Shown one piece after another: positions 10,620 to 19,288 of a stretch of DNA of 52,058 nucleotides. The translations under genes were made by a program, and so were the position numbers. The notes under the pieces were generated by a model, which was not told where the DNA came from, made no database searches, and saw only the letters and a list, made by a program, of their open reading frames with translations. The stretch lies in NCBI GenBank assembly GCA_964383855.1, contig CAYLIP010000010.1, forward strand, positions 1-52,058, written 5' to 3'. Within the stretch, counting starts at the first letter, position 1, and each line of letters starts with the position of its first letter. The DNA comes from CAZHAC01 sp964383855 (GTDB taxonomy: Bacteria; Chloroflexota; Dormibacteria; Dormibacterales; Dormibacteraceae).

Positions 10620-12137
10620 CTAGCCCGAGTGGAGGCCGTACACCCGCCAGGGGCCGGGAATGAAGACCAGCCGGTCGTACTGCGACCGCAGGAGAGCGTC
10701 GAGCTCGCGGCTGCCGTGGCCGGCGACCACGATGTACTCGGGACGCTCCTGGCGCGCGGCGGCGATCAGCTGCTGGTCGCTGGCCGGGAGCGCCGCCACC
10801 GAGGCGTCGCGCGCGACGTAGCGGCCGGCCTGGCGACGGCCGGAAACGGCATAGAGCCAGGGGTCATCCCCCCACACCAGCAGGCGCCCTTCGACGCGGA
10901 TGGCTTTCGCCGTGGCCTCGGTGTCGGCCGGGTGGCCGGGGAAGAGCGCGGCATACGCCTCCTTTGAGCTGATGCCGAGGGCCTGGTCGTAGCTGCCACG
11001 GTAGTAAGCCGGCAGCCGCGTCCAGTTGAACGCCGTCCCGTATTCCGGCTGCGGAAAGGGCCAGCGGCCGAGCAGGAACATCTCGGCCCGGGGCAGGAGC
11101 ATCGCCAGCTGGACCGCCATGACCACGCCGAGCAGGGCAGGCGCCAGCAGCTCCCAGCGCATCCACAGTCCCAGCAGAAGGCAGAGAGGCGCGACCAGCG
11201 GAAGCGCCAGGTGGAGCTGGCCGAGAGGGGTGAGCAGGGCGTCGATCGCGGCCAGGGGAAGCCAGGCGCCGACCAGCCGGGTTCCCGGGGTGCGCTGCTC
11301 GGAGCCGATGGCCAGGCCACCCAGCAGCGCCACGCCGAGCGGCACCAATCGGAGGCCCAGCGTGATCGGCGCCAGCTCAGGGCCGCCGTTGGCCCAGATC
11401 AGCAGGCGCCGCTCCCCGTCCAGGAGGGCCGGGTAGTAGGCCCAGTCGCCGGCCACCGCCATGACCGCCGCGGCTGCGAGCGCGGCCGCGGCGGCGCCGC
11501 CGAGCACCGGGGCCAGTCGCAGCGGACGGCCGGAGAGGACGGCGAACCACGGGATGCACAGCGCGTCCAGCAGGTAGCCGGGATGGCAGAGCGCGGCCGC
11601 CACCGCAAGGGCGCCGGCGGCGGCCGCGCGCAGCGGCCCTCCGCCGATGCCGAGCAGCACCGCCCAGCACAGCAGGGGCAGGCCGATCATCTCGGGCTCC
11701 TGGAGATCCCCCTCGACCACCGGCAGGGCCATGACCAGGCCGAAGAGCAGAGCCGTCGGCGCGGCCCGGCCGCCCAGGCGTGCGGCTATCCCGTAGAGCG
11801 CGCCTGCGGCGGCCAGGACCTGGAGGCTCAGGACCAGCTGCATTCCCGGGTGCCAGCCCCGCGTGACGAGAAGTTCGAGGGCCATCCAGACGTTGGCCAG
11901 CGGCTGGTGGACGTTCCACACCTGCACGTAGAGAAGCTGGCCCTGAAGCGTCTCGGTGGCGGTGGCCGCCAGCACACCCTCGTCGTGAGCCCAGCGCGGC
12001 TCCCCAAGCGACGGCAGGCGGGCGAGCAGGGCCGCCCCGAGGACCAGGAGCAGCGCGCGGTCGCCGAGCGCGCGCCTTCCCAGGGCGGCCAGCCGGACCG
12101 CCGCCGCGCCTGGGGTGCCGCCCAGCGGGTCGCTCAG
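10620..12137 (-). CDS. GT-C fold membrane glycosyltransferase-like protein, start uncertain
   Basis: Polytopic membrane protein, about 505 aa from the CTG at 12137 or 451 aa from the first GTG (11975). I prefer the upstream start. The frame just before the GTG encodes a helix (RALLLVLGAALLARLPSLG) followed by WAHDEGV, matching the first-loop acidic motif of GT39/ArnT-like enzymes that use lipid-phosphate sugars. No ATG, GTG or TTG exists in this stretch, but a CTG overlaps the upstream ligase stop as CTGA. The C-terminal part is a soluble domain (about the last 130 residues). Donor and acceptor are unknown. It is probably cotranscribed with the acyl-CoA synthetase gene. Confidence 0.7.
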   Translation of the reverse strand: MSDPLGGTPGAAAVRLAALGRRALGDRALLLVLGAALLARLPSLGEPRWAHDEGVLAATATETLQGQLLYVQVWNVHQPLANVWMALELLVTRGWHPGMQLVLSLQVLAAAGALYGIAARLGGRAAPTALLFGLVMALPVVEGDLQEPEMIGLPLLCWAVLLGIGGGPLRAAAAGALAVAAALCHPGYLLDALCIPWFAVLSGRPLRLAPVLGGAAAAALAAAAVMAVAGDWAYYPALLDGERRLLIWANGGPELAPITLGLRLVPLGVALLGGLAIGSEQRTPGTRLVGAWLPLAAIDALLTPLGQLHLALPLVAPLCLLLGLWMRWELLAPALLGVVMAVQLAMLLPRAEMFLLGRWPFPQPEYGTAFNWTRLPAYYRGSYDQALGISSKEAYAALFPGHPADTEATAKAIRVEGRLLVWGDDPWLYAVSGRRQAGRYVARDASVAALPASDQQLIAAARQERPEYIVVAGHGSRELDALLRSQYDRLVFIPGPWRVYGLHSG

Positions 12138-13783
12138 GCGGTGCGCACGGCGGCCGCCTTCTGGAGCCCGAGCTCCTCGATCGCCATCTCCCGCATCCGG
12201 TATTTCTGGATCTTGCCGCTGATCGTCATCGGCCAGCTCTCGCCGGGCTTCATCAGCTTCCAGTAGCGCGGAATCTTGAAGCGCGCGATCCGGCCCTCGC
12301 AGTACGCGGTGAGCTCCTCGGGCGTCAGGACGGCGCCCTCGCGGACCTTGACCCAGGCCATGATCTCCTCACCGTACCGCTCGCTGGGCACGCCGATGAC
12401 CTGTGCGTCCAGCACCTGCTCATGCGTGTACAGGAACTCCTCGATCTCCCGCGGATACACGTTCTCGCCGCCGCGGATGATCATGTCCTTGATCCGGCCC
12501 ACGATGTTCAGGTAGCCGTCCTCGTCCATCGTGGCCAGGTCGCCGGTGTGCATCCAGCGACCGGCGTCGATCGCGTCGGCGGTGGCCTCCGGGTTGTTCC
12601 AGTAGCCGAGCATCACGTTGTAGCCCCGGGTGCAGAGCTCGCCGGTCGTCCCGCGGGGAACGACGGCGCCGGTCTCGGGGTCGACGATCTTGATCTCGAC
12701 GTGTGGGTGGATACGCCCGACCGTCCCGGTCTGCTTCTCGAGCGGGTCGTCGAGCGCGGTCTGCGTGGAGACCGGGGAGGTCTCGGTCATGCCGTACATG
12801 ATCGTGACCTCGGGCATGTGCATCTGGGTCTTGACCTTCTTCATGACCTCGACCGGGCAGGGCGAGCCGGCCATGATGCCGGTGCGAAGGGAGGAGAAGT
12901 CGAATCGGCTGAAATCAGGGTGGCTGAGCTCGGCGATGAACATGGTGGGCACCCCGTAGAGCGAGGTGCAGCGCTCGGCGCTCACGACCTTCATCGTTCG
13001 CAGCGCGTCGAAGTTGTCGTTGGGGACGACCATGCAGGCGCCATGCGTGGTGCAGGCGAGATTGCCGAGCACCATCCCGAAGCAGTGGTAGAAGGGCACC
13101 GGGATGCACACGCGGTCCTTCTCGGAGTAGGCGCAGCCCTCGCCGATGAAGTAGCCGTTGTTGAGGATGTTGTGGTGACTCAGCGTGGCGCCCTTGGGGA
13201 ACCCGGTGGTGCCCGAGGTGTACTGGATGTTGATCGGGTCGTCGAAGTTGAGGGTCGCCTCCCGCGCGGCGAGCTGCTCCTCGCTCACGCGCTCGGCGTC
13301 GCGCAGCAGGGCCTCCCAGCCGTCCTCCAGGACCAGCGCCTCCTTCAGCTCGCGGCACCGGGAGCGGACCTCGCCCAGCATGTCGACGTAGCTGGCGCCG
13401 CGGTTCTCCCTTGCGAGGACGAGGAAGCTGGTGCCGGACTGATTGAGCGCGTACTCCAGCTCCGACGTCTTGTAGGCGGGGTTGATGTTGACCAGGATGG
13501 CGCCGATCCGCGCCGTCGCGTACTGGAGGATCACCCACTCGTGGCGGTTGGGCGCCCAGATGCCCACGCGGTCGCCCTTCCTCAGCCCTCGCGCCAGCAG
13601 GCCGCGCGCGCAGCGCGACGTCTGCTCCCAGAACTCGCGGTAGGTGGCGCGAAAACCCTGGTGGGGAACGACCAGCGCCTCTGAGTCGCCGAACCGCTCG
13701 ACCGTCCGCCGCAGGTTGTCGCCGATGGTCTCGCCCAGCAGCGGTACCGCGCTGGCGCCATGGGTGTAGGAGAGAGCGGTCAT
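12134..13783 (-). CDS. fatty-acid acyl-CoA synthetase (AMP-forming)
   Basis: Activates a fatty acid to its CoA thioester through an acyl-adenylate. The 549-aa protein has the ANL-superfamily motifs in order: YTSGTTGFPKGATLSH (P-loop), YGMTETSP, MHTGDLATMDEDGYLNIVGRIKDMIIRGGENVYPREIE, and the C-terminal SGKIQKYRMRE with the catalytic Lys. It most resembles medium/long-chain FadD-type synthetases; chain length is not deducible. The ATG at 13783 has AGGAGG 9 nt upstream. It diverges from the propeller gene across a short AT-rich patch. Confidence 0.93.
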   Translation of the reverse strand: MTALSYTHGASAVPLLGETIGDNLRRTVERFGDSEALVVPHQGFRATYREFWEQTSRCARGLLARGLRKGDRVGIWAPNRHEWVILQYATARIGAILVNINPAYKTSELEYALNQSGTSFLVLARENRGASYVDMLGEVRSRCRELKEALVLEDGWEALLRDAERVSEEQLAAREATLNFDDPINIQYTSGTTGFPKGATLSHHNILNNGYFIGEGCAYSEKDRVCIPVPFYHCFGMVLGNLACTTHGACMVVPNDNFDALRTMKVVSAERCTSLYGVPTMFIAELSHPDFSRFDFSSLRTGIMAGSPCPVEVMKKVKTQMHMPEVTIMYGMTETSPVSTQTALDDPLEKQTGTVGRIHPHVEIKIVDPETGAVVPRGTTGELCTRGYNVMLGYWNNPEATADAIDAGRWMHTGDLATMDEDGYLNIVGRIKDMIIRGGENVYPREIEEFLYTHEQVLDAQVIGVPSERYGEEIMAWVKVREGAVLTPEELTAYCEGRIARFKIPRYWKLMKPGESWPMTISGKIQKYRMREMAIEELGLQKAAAVRTA

Positions 13784-13804
13784 GGGTGACGACCTCCTGG
13801 TGGG

Positions 13805-15082
13805 TTGCAACTATTGTCTCCGTCGGGACCGAAGTTGGACATCTTCCCGCGCTTCGACCTGCTGACGGGGCGGGAAAGGCGGGCCATCGTGCTTGTGGCG
13901 GTGGCCTCGCTGGCCGTGGCCGCGGGTGCCATCGCATACGCGCGGCCGGCGCCGCCGGCACGCGCGGCCGCGCCCGCCGGCCCCCCGCGCCGGGCCGGAG
14001 CCTACGTCGCGATCTATCCGCTCTCGCCGCTCTCGCCTGACAGCGCATACGCCGCCACCTTCACCGGCGCTTCCAACGGCATGCGCAGCATCTTTCGAAC
14101 CGACGACGGCGGGCGGAGCTGGCGCGCGCTGGCGGTTCCGGTCGATGCCTTCCCGCTTGGGATCACCCCGCTGGCCGGGCAGGGCGATGCCGTGCTCTTC
14201 GGAATGCCTCGGGCCGGGCAGGGCGCGACGGTTCAGTGGATCACCCACGATGCCGGGTATCACTGGCAGCCGGTGGAAGCGCCGGTCGCCGGGCTGGGGG
14301 GCGGCGTCCAGTTCTTTCCCAACTCGTCCCGGGCCTTCTACGAGCAGCTCACGCCCATGGGCTTCTCGATTCACGTCTCTGACGACGAAGGCTCGTCCTG
14401 GCGTCCCCTGATCGACGTCGCCGGAGCCGATCCCACCCTGGCCGGAGTGTCGCTGCGGGCCGGTGCCGCCGTCGGCTTCAGCGGCGGCGGGCTCTGGCTG
14501 ATGGTCGCGCGGCCCGGTCAGCAGCAGCCGCCGCCCCGGCTGCTGCGCTCCACCGACCAGGGTGCGACCTGGGAGGAGATCCGGCTGCCTGCGCCGCCGC
14601 CGGAATACGCGGCCGAGGGCCGCGCGACCTTCTCGCTGCCCACGTTCCTGGGCGCCTCCGGCTACATGGGGGTGTTTCCGTCGACTGGAGCCGGAGTGGG
14701 CACGCAGTGGGCGGGATCGCCGGCGGCGGCGGCCTATGTGACCACGAGCGACGATGGGGGCGCCACGTGGTCGCCGGTGCGCAGCGTGCCTCACTTCCCG
14801 GTCTACCCCGTGCCCGGGGACCCGAGCTGGTGGGCCACCGACGGCGACCGCCTCTTCACCTCGACCGACTTCGGCCTCACGTGGACTGTGAACCGGGCGG
14901 CGCTGCCGCCGAAGTTGAAGCTGCAGAGGATCACCCGTGTTACGCCGCGGGTGGCCTGGGCCGTCTACGGCAACTTCGGCGGAGGGCTGGTCAGCGACGA
15001 GCCCGACCGCACCCACCTGCTCCGCACCACCGACGGCGGCCGGCACTGGTCGGCGGTCCGGTTTCCAGGACCCCAGGCCTAG
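13805..15082 (+). CDS. membrane-anchored Asp-box (BNR) beta-propeller protein
   Basis: Function unknown; likely exported and anchored. The ORF opens with TTG at 13805; in-frame TTG codons at 13814 and 13835 are alternatives. A basic stretch and a hydrophobic helix (about residues 27-46) are followed by an Ala/Pro linker. The rest holds at least six Asp-box repeats of the form S/T-x-D-x-G-x-x-W: RTDDGGRSW, VSDDEGSSW, STDQGATW, TSDDGGATW, STDFGLTW and RTTDGGRHW. Such repeats form sialidase/VPS10-like propellers, but I see no sialidase active-site pattern. It ends by sharing a CTAG with the convergent methyltransferase gene. A related protein lies at 23969-25240. Confidence 0.8.
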   Translation: MQLLSPSGPKLDIFPRFDLLTGRERRAIVLVAVASLAVAAGAIAYARPAPPARAAAPAGPPRRAGAYVAIYPLSPLSPDSAYAATFTGASNGMRSIFRTDDGGRSWRALAVPVDAFPLGITPLAGQGDAVLFGMPRAGQGATVQWITHDAGYHWQPVEAPVAGLGGGVQFFPNSSRAFYEQLTPMGFSIHVSDDEGSSWRPLIDVAGADPTLAGVSLRAGAAVGFSGGGLWLMVARPGQQQPPPRLLRSTDQGATWEEIRLPAPPPEYAAEGRATFSLPTFLGASGYMGVFPSTGAGVGTQWAGSPAAAAYVTTSDDGGATWSPVRSVPHFPVYPVPGDPSWWATDGDRLFTSTDFGLTWTVNRAALPPKLKLQRITRVTPRVAWAVYGNFGGGLVSDEPDRTHLLRTTDGGRHWSAVRFPGPQA

Positions 15083-15723
15083 GCGAGGCAGCGAAAGAAG
15101 AGCAGGGCGCCCGTCCGGTCGGCCCGCCAGCGCCTGAAACCGGCCCGCCGGGCCGCCGCCGCCAGCCGCCTGGAGTCGGGCGGCACGAAAAAGCCGCTCA
15201 GCCGGGCGGCGCGGACCGCCAGCTGCCAGGGTGAGGGAGCGTCAGAGGTGAGCACGGTGCCGACCAGTTCGCCGCCGGGCCGGAGCACGCGCCGGAACTC
15301 CCGCAGCACGGCCGCGTGCGCGGGTATGCAGTGGAGAGAGTTGAAGCAGATGACCCGGTCGACGGAGCCATCGGCCAGAGGCAGCCGGGTGGCGTCGCCG
15401 CGCAGCAGCGCCACGTGGCGCCGCTGCGACCGCGGGAGGCGGGCCACACGCTGCGCCGCCCGCGCCAGCATCAGCGAGCTCAGGTCGGCGCCGACGAGCA
15501 GCCCCCGGGTCCTGGGCAGCCCGCGGGCGAAGGAAGGGCCGCCCCCCGCGGGGCAGTCGAGCACCACCTCGCCCGGCTCGCACTCGACCGCCGAGGCCAT
15601 CAATCGGAGCATCCGCTCACCGTCGGCGCCCCACATGAGGGCGGCGCCGAGGGGCGCCCAGCGCGACTGGACCCCGGCGTCGTAGAGGGCTCCATACCAG
15701 CTCTCGAAAGCCCATCCACGCAC
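15079..15723 (-). CDS. class I SAM-dependent methyltransferase
   Basis: Methyltransferase of about 214 aa, substrate unknown. Motif I is VLDCPAGGGPSFARGL, motif II/III is LLRGDATRLPLADGSVDRVICFNSLHCIP, and motif IV/post is FRRVLRPGGELVG. This layout is the UbiE/Methyltransf_11 type. The GTG start at 15723 lies 9 nt after TAGCCT (15738-15733 on the minus strand), a candidate leaderless promoter. It overlaps the convergent propeller gene by 4 nt. Confidence 0.85.
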   Translation of the reverse strand: MRGWAFESWYGALYDAGVQSRWAPLGAALMWGADGERMLRLMASAVECEPGEVVLDCPAGGGPSFARGLPRTRGLLVGADLSSLMLARAAQRVARLPRSQRRHVALLRGDATRLPLADGSVDRVICFNSLHCIPAHAAVLREFRRVLRPGGELVGTVLTSDAPSPWQLAVRAARLSGFFVPPDSRRLAAAARRAGFRRWRADRTGALLFFRCLA

Positions 15724-15877
15724 TCGCGGTCAAGGCTAGCCGCGTCCGCTCCCTGACCGCCGTGAACAGGATTTTTCGCCCGAAAAGTACGCAGAAAGCC
15801 GGGCCGCAAGACTCTTGATAATTGTTCACAGCTATATAAGTCCCCCGGGCCGGGAACCCCGAGTACGCTCCGGTCGC
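15724..15877. promoter_or_regulatory. AT-rich divergent promoter region
   Basis: This 154-bp gap separates the methyltransferase gene from the diguanylate cyclase gene. For the cyclase it offers two -10-like boxes, GATAAT (15817-15822) and TATATA (15833-15838), in the most AT-rich stretch of this part of the window. No clean -35 at 17-nt spacing is visible. For the methyltransferase, TAGCCT lies near the gene. Confidence 0.45.
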
Positions 15878-17023
15878 ATGGCATATCCAGGGGCGCGGGG
15901 CGTCCTGGTCGCTGCTCTCGTCGTCGGGGCGGCCTTCTTCCCCAACCCGGTGCTGGCCCGCCAAAACGGCCACCTGCCGCCCGGCCAGGTGAAGAAGCAG
16001 CAGGCGGCCGCGACGGCGGCGGCGGCGACCTCGGCGCCGGCGCCGGTGACCGTGGCGCCGGCGACCGCGGGCCTGAACGCGACTCTTGCGCCGGCCCCCG
16101 TTGCGACTCCGACGCCGGCCGGACGCATAACGCTGCCCCTGGCGCCCGCGCCCGTGCCCACCCAGCCGCAGGCGGCCGCGCTCCAGCTCCCGGTGGCAAT
16201 CGCTCCCGCCCCGCTGGCGCTCGCGCCGCCCACTTTCGGCCGCCCGGCCATACCGCTCCCCCGGCCGGTGGCCGAGGCGGCGCCCACGCCGCCGCCGGCC
16301 GCGGCGGCGAAGCCAGACTTCACGGCCATTCCCGACGGCGCCAAGCTCGTGGTGACCCTGCCCGCCGGGAAGGAAGGCCAGCGCCTTTCGGTCGTGCTCT
16401 TCTTTCTGCCGCTGCTCTTCGTGATCTGGTTCTGGGCCCTGCTGCGGGGGCTGGCGGCGGGCTGGGCGATGCGCGGCTACGCCTCCCGCGCGGCGATCGC
16501 ACAGCAGCTCGGGCTGCGCACCACCCAGCTGGCGGCACTCGCCCCCGAGGATCTCCAGCGCCTGCGCGACGGCATCGCGTTCGACGAGCTGACCGGCGTG
16601 CTCCGGCGTGCCGCCGGCCTGGCCGCCCTCGACCGCGAGCTGGCGCGTGGCGCGCGAACCAAGCACCCGGTGAGCGTGGTCTTCATCGACGTGGACGGCC
16701 TTAAGAGCACCAACGACAGCCTTGGACACGCGGCCGGGGACGCTCTCCTGCGCCGCGTCGCCCGGCTGCTGACCCGGCGGCTGCGGGCGCAGGACCTGGT
16801 CTTCCGCTACGGAGGCGATGAGTTCGTGGCCGTCATGCCGGACACCTCCAGGCCTCGAGCGGAGGCGATCGCCGCCGAGATGCGGCGAGCCGCCGGCGCC
16901 GATGGTGTGCCCTTCAGCTTTGGCGTCGCGCAGGCGCGGCCCGACGAGTCGGCCCGGGCGCTGATCGCCCGCGCCGACTCCCTGCAGTACCTGGACAAGC
17001 AGGCCCGCCGCCGCGGCCGGTAA
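15878..17023 (+). CDS. membrane diguanylate cyclase with Pro/Ala-rich exported segment
   Basis: Makes cyclic di-GMP from GTP. The 381-aa protein has a signal-like helix at the start. A low-complexity Ala/Pro/Thr region of about 130 residues follows, then a transmembrane helix (LSVVLFFLPLLFVIWFWALL), a short linker helix and a C-terminal GGDEF domain. The active site GGDEF starts at about residue 312, and the product-inhibition I-site RxxD (R303-D306) is intact at the standard five-residue spacing. DELTGVL and FIDVDGLKSTND are the other family motifs. The exported part has no recognisable sensor fold. The ATG at 15878 precedes the signal-like helix. Confidence 0.9.
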   Translation: MAYPGARGVLVAALVVGAAFFPNPVLARQNGHLPPGQVKKQQAAATAAAATSAPAPVTVAPATAGLNATLAPAPVATPTPAGRITLPLAPAPVPTQPQAAALQLPVAIAPAPLALAPPTFGRPAIPLPRPVAEAAPTPPPAAAAKPDFTAIPDGAKLVVTLPAGKEGQRLSVVLFFLPLLFVIWFWALLRGLAAGWAMRGYASRAAIAQQLGLRTTQLAALAPEDLQRLRDGIAFDELTGVLRRAAGLAALDRELARGARTKHPVSVVFIDVDGLKSTNDSLGHAAGDALLRRVARLLTRRLRAQDLVFRYGGDEFVAVMPDTSRPRAEAIAAEMRRAAGADGVPFSFGVAQARPDESARALIARADSLQYLDKQARRRGR

Positions 17024-17066
17024 GGATCGTCACCGGCACGGTCACGACGCAGCAGGCGGGACCGGC

Positions 17067-18341
17067 CTAGCGAACCGAGCGGATCCTGCTCACCAGCACC
17101 GTGCCCACGAGGAGGAAGACGACGGCAGAGGCGAAGACGACCCGGTAGCCGCTGTTCGGCGCCTGCCGGTTGAAGTGGTCGAGCGCGATGCCGGCGGCGC
17201 CGGGGACGAAGGTTTGGGGCAGCGTCAGGGCAACGTGGAAGAGACCCATGTCCTTGGCGGCGGCCCTGCGGTCGGGGAGCGTGTCGCATGCCAGTGCCCA
17301 GTCGACCGCGTAGTAGCAGCCGTATCCCACGCCGTAGACGATCCCGACCGCGAACACGAGGGCGAGGTTGGTCGGGAAGAAGACGATGAAGAAGAGCGCC
17401 ACCGCCGCCTGCAGGGCGCTGCTGGCGTAGACGAAGCGCTTGCGGCCGGCCCGGTCGGAGAGCGCGCCCGCGGCCAGCCCCACGGGCACCGCGGCGACCA
17501 GCACGACCAGCAGCCATTCGGGGGTGAACTGACCCGGGTCGCTGACGCGGACCACATCCCGAAAAAAGTTGAAGAGGAAGTAGAGGATCACGTTGATGCC
17601 GGCGGTCACGAAGAGGCGGGTCAGGACAACCCAGCCGAAATCGCCGGTCCAGAGCGGGGAGAGGAACTCGCGCGCCGCCCGTCCCAGCGGCTGGCGGGAC
17701 CGCGCGGGAACCGGCGTCAGGCCTTCGCGACGGGCCACCGCCAGGGTGGGCAGGAGGCTCAGGCCGGCGATCACCGCGACCACCGGGTAGGCGGCCGGGT
17801 AACCAGGGCCGGTGATGAGGGCGGTCACGCCGAGGCCGGCGCCGCTGCCGAGCTGGACCATGGTCGCCAGGTACCCGCTGGCGGTCCCGAACTGGCCGTC
17901 GGGGACGACATCGGGCACCAGTCCGGCGTAGGCCGCGCCGGCGGCGTTGAAGAAGGTCTGGAGGACGAAGTATCCGATCGCCAGCTGCAGGTAGCTGTGG
18001 GCGGTGTAGAGGAGGGCGATCCCGACCAGGGCGCCGGCGGTGCCGGCCACCATGATCGGCCGCCGGCGGCCCCAGCGCGTGTTCAGCCGGTCCGACCAGG
18101 CGCCCACGCCCGGCGGCACCAGCATCGCCATCAGGCCGCCCATGCCGATCAGCGCGCCCAGGGCCGTGCCCTGCTCGTCGCGTGGTACCAGGTCGTCGAC
18201 CTGGTGCTGGATCAAAACCGTGGTGACCGGGATCCACAGGCAGAACTGCCCGAACCAGAAGGCGGCGAGGCCGGCGTGCCGGAGTCGGCCATAGGGCTGT
18301 ACCGCGGCCGCCGTCGACGTCGCCTGCGCGCGGGTAGCCAC
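17067..18341 (-). CDS. major facilitator superfamily transporter
   Basis: A 424-aa protein with about 12 predicted helices. The loop between helices 2 and 3 reads WSDRLNTRWGRRRPIM, the variant of motif A found in GPH/SLC45-like sugar carriers, and a second copy (LSDRAGRKRFVY) follows in the C-terminal half. A sugar or glycoside is the likely substrate class, inferred only from that motif. It starts at GTG 18341. A -10-like TAACAT lies 12 nt upstream. It is convergent with the cyclase gene across a 43-bp gap with no clear terminator. Confidence 0.85.
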   Translation of the reverse strand: MATRAQATSTAAAVQPYGRLRHAGLAAFWFGQFCLWIPVTTVLIQHQVDDLVPRDEQGTALGALIGMGGLMAMLVPPGVGAWSDRLNTRWGRRRPIMVAGTAGALVGIALLYTAHSYLQLAIGYFVLQTFFNAAGAAYAGLVPDVVPDGQFGTASGYLATMVQLGSGAGLGVTALITGPGYPAAYPVVAVIAGLSLLPTLAVARREGLTPVPARSRQPLGRAAREFLSPLWTGDFGWVVLTRLFVTAGINVILYFLFNFFRDVVRVSDPGQFTPEWLLVVLVAAVPVGLAAGALSDRAGRKRFVYASSALQAAVALFFIVFFPTNLALVFAVGIVYGVGYGCYYAVDWALACDTLPDRRAAAKDMGLFHVALTLPQTFVPGAAGIALDHFNRQAPNSGYRVVFASAVVFLLVGTVLVSRIRSVR

Positions 18342-18404
18342 CTTGTGCCGGGCATGTTAAGCGGCTGGCGGGCCGCCCGAGAGGGTAGGCTTGGGGGCGC
18401 TCTC

Positions 18405-18827
18405 ATGCCGCTCAACCTCACGCGCATTCGCACGCTCCTGATGGACGTTCCCCGTCATGGCAAGCTGGCCTACTGCCTCCTGCGTGACGAGCGGGTCCCG
18501 GCGGCGCCGAAGGCGGCCCTGCTGCTGGCGCTGGGGGCTCTCCTCAGCCCGATCGACTTTCCGGCCTGGATCCCGGTGGTCGGCGAGCTCGACATGCTCG
18601 CGCTCGCGGTGCTGGCGGTGAAGGTCTTCGTCGACGCCTGCCCCGAGGATCTCGCCATGGAGCACGAGGCCGCGATCAGGCGCGGCGAAAGCGTTTTCGA
18701 CCAGGACCTGGGCGTCGCCCGGGCCACCGCGGCGGAGGCGCTGCGAGGCGCCGTCGACCGCTGGGGCAGTTCAATGACGGGCAGGCTTCGCGTCCTGCCC
18801 CGCGATTCGGAGGATCGATCGGCTTGA
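18405..18827 (+). CDS. DUF1232 (YkvA-like) membrane protein
   Basis: Small protein of 140 aa, function unknown. It has the DUF1232 core: a hydrophobic helix pair around YLLSPIDFIPD-like LLSPIDFPAWIPVVGELDMLAL (residues about 40-65). The longer acidic tail has no motif I know. The ATG at 18405 follows TAGGCT by 13 nt, so a very short leader is likely. It overlaps the rplI start as TTGA, so the two are probably translated together. Confidence 0.8.
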   Translation: MPLNLTRIRTLLMDVPRHGKLAYCLLRDERVPAAPKAALLLALGALLSPIDFPAWIPVVGELDMLALAVLAVKVFVDACPEDLAMEHEAAIRRGESVFDQDLGVARATAAEALRGAVDRWGSSMTGRLRVLPRDSEDRSA

Positions 18828-19273
18828 AGGTAATGCTGACCAAGGACGTGGAGAACATCGGCCGCGCCGGCGAGATCAAGGATGTGGCCGACGGCTATGG
18901 CCGCAACTTCCTGATTCCGCGCCGCCTGGCCGTGGTCGCCCAAAAGGGCGCCGAGGCGGAGGCCAAGCGCATCCGGGAGGCCGCGCACAAGCGCGAGGCG
19001 AAGGAGCGCGACGATGCCCAGGCGATGGCCGACGAGATCGGCGACCGGACCGTCGTCGTGAGGCTCAAGATCGGCGAGGAGGGCAAGGCCTTCGGCGCGG
19101 TCACCAACCAGGACATCGCCCAGGCACTCAAGCAGCAGCACCAGGTCGAGGTCGACCACCGCAAGATCGAGCTGAAGGAGCCGATCAAGCAGCTGGGCGA
19201 GCACCAGGTCCAGCTCCGGCTGCACCGGGACGTGACCGCTGCCATCAACCTGATCGTCACCTCCGACAGGTAG
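18824..19273 (+). CDS. rplI: ribosomal protein bL9
   Basis: Large-subunit protein that binds 23S rRNA. The 149-aa product has the N-terminal MKVMLTKDVENIGRAGEIKDVADGYGRNFLIPR motif region, a central charged helix (residues about 42-75) and a C-terminal domain ending INLIVTSDR. The TTG start at 18824 overlaps the DUF1232 stop; GGAGGATC upstream gives a Shine-Dalgarno. In many bacteria rpsF-ssb-rpsR precede rplI; here a DUF1232 gene takes that position, while dnaB follows as usual. Confidence 0.96.
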   Translation: MKVMLTKDVENIGRAGEIKDVADGYGRNFLIPRRLAVVAQKGAEAEAKRIREAAHKREAKERDDAQAMADEIGDRTVVVRLKIGEEGKAFGAVTNQDIAQALKQQHQVEVDHRKIELKEPIKQLGEHQVQLRLHRDVTAAINLIVTSDR

Positions 19274-19288
19274 TCCCGCCGGGGCTTC

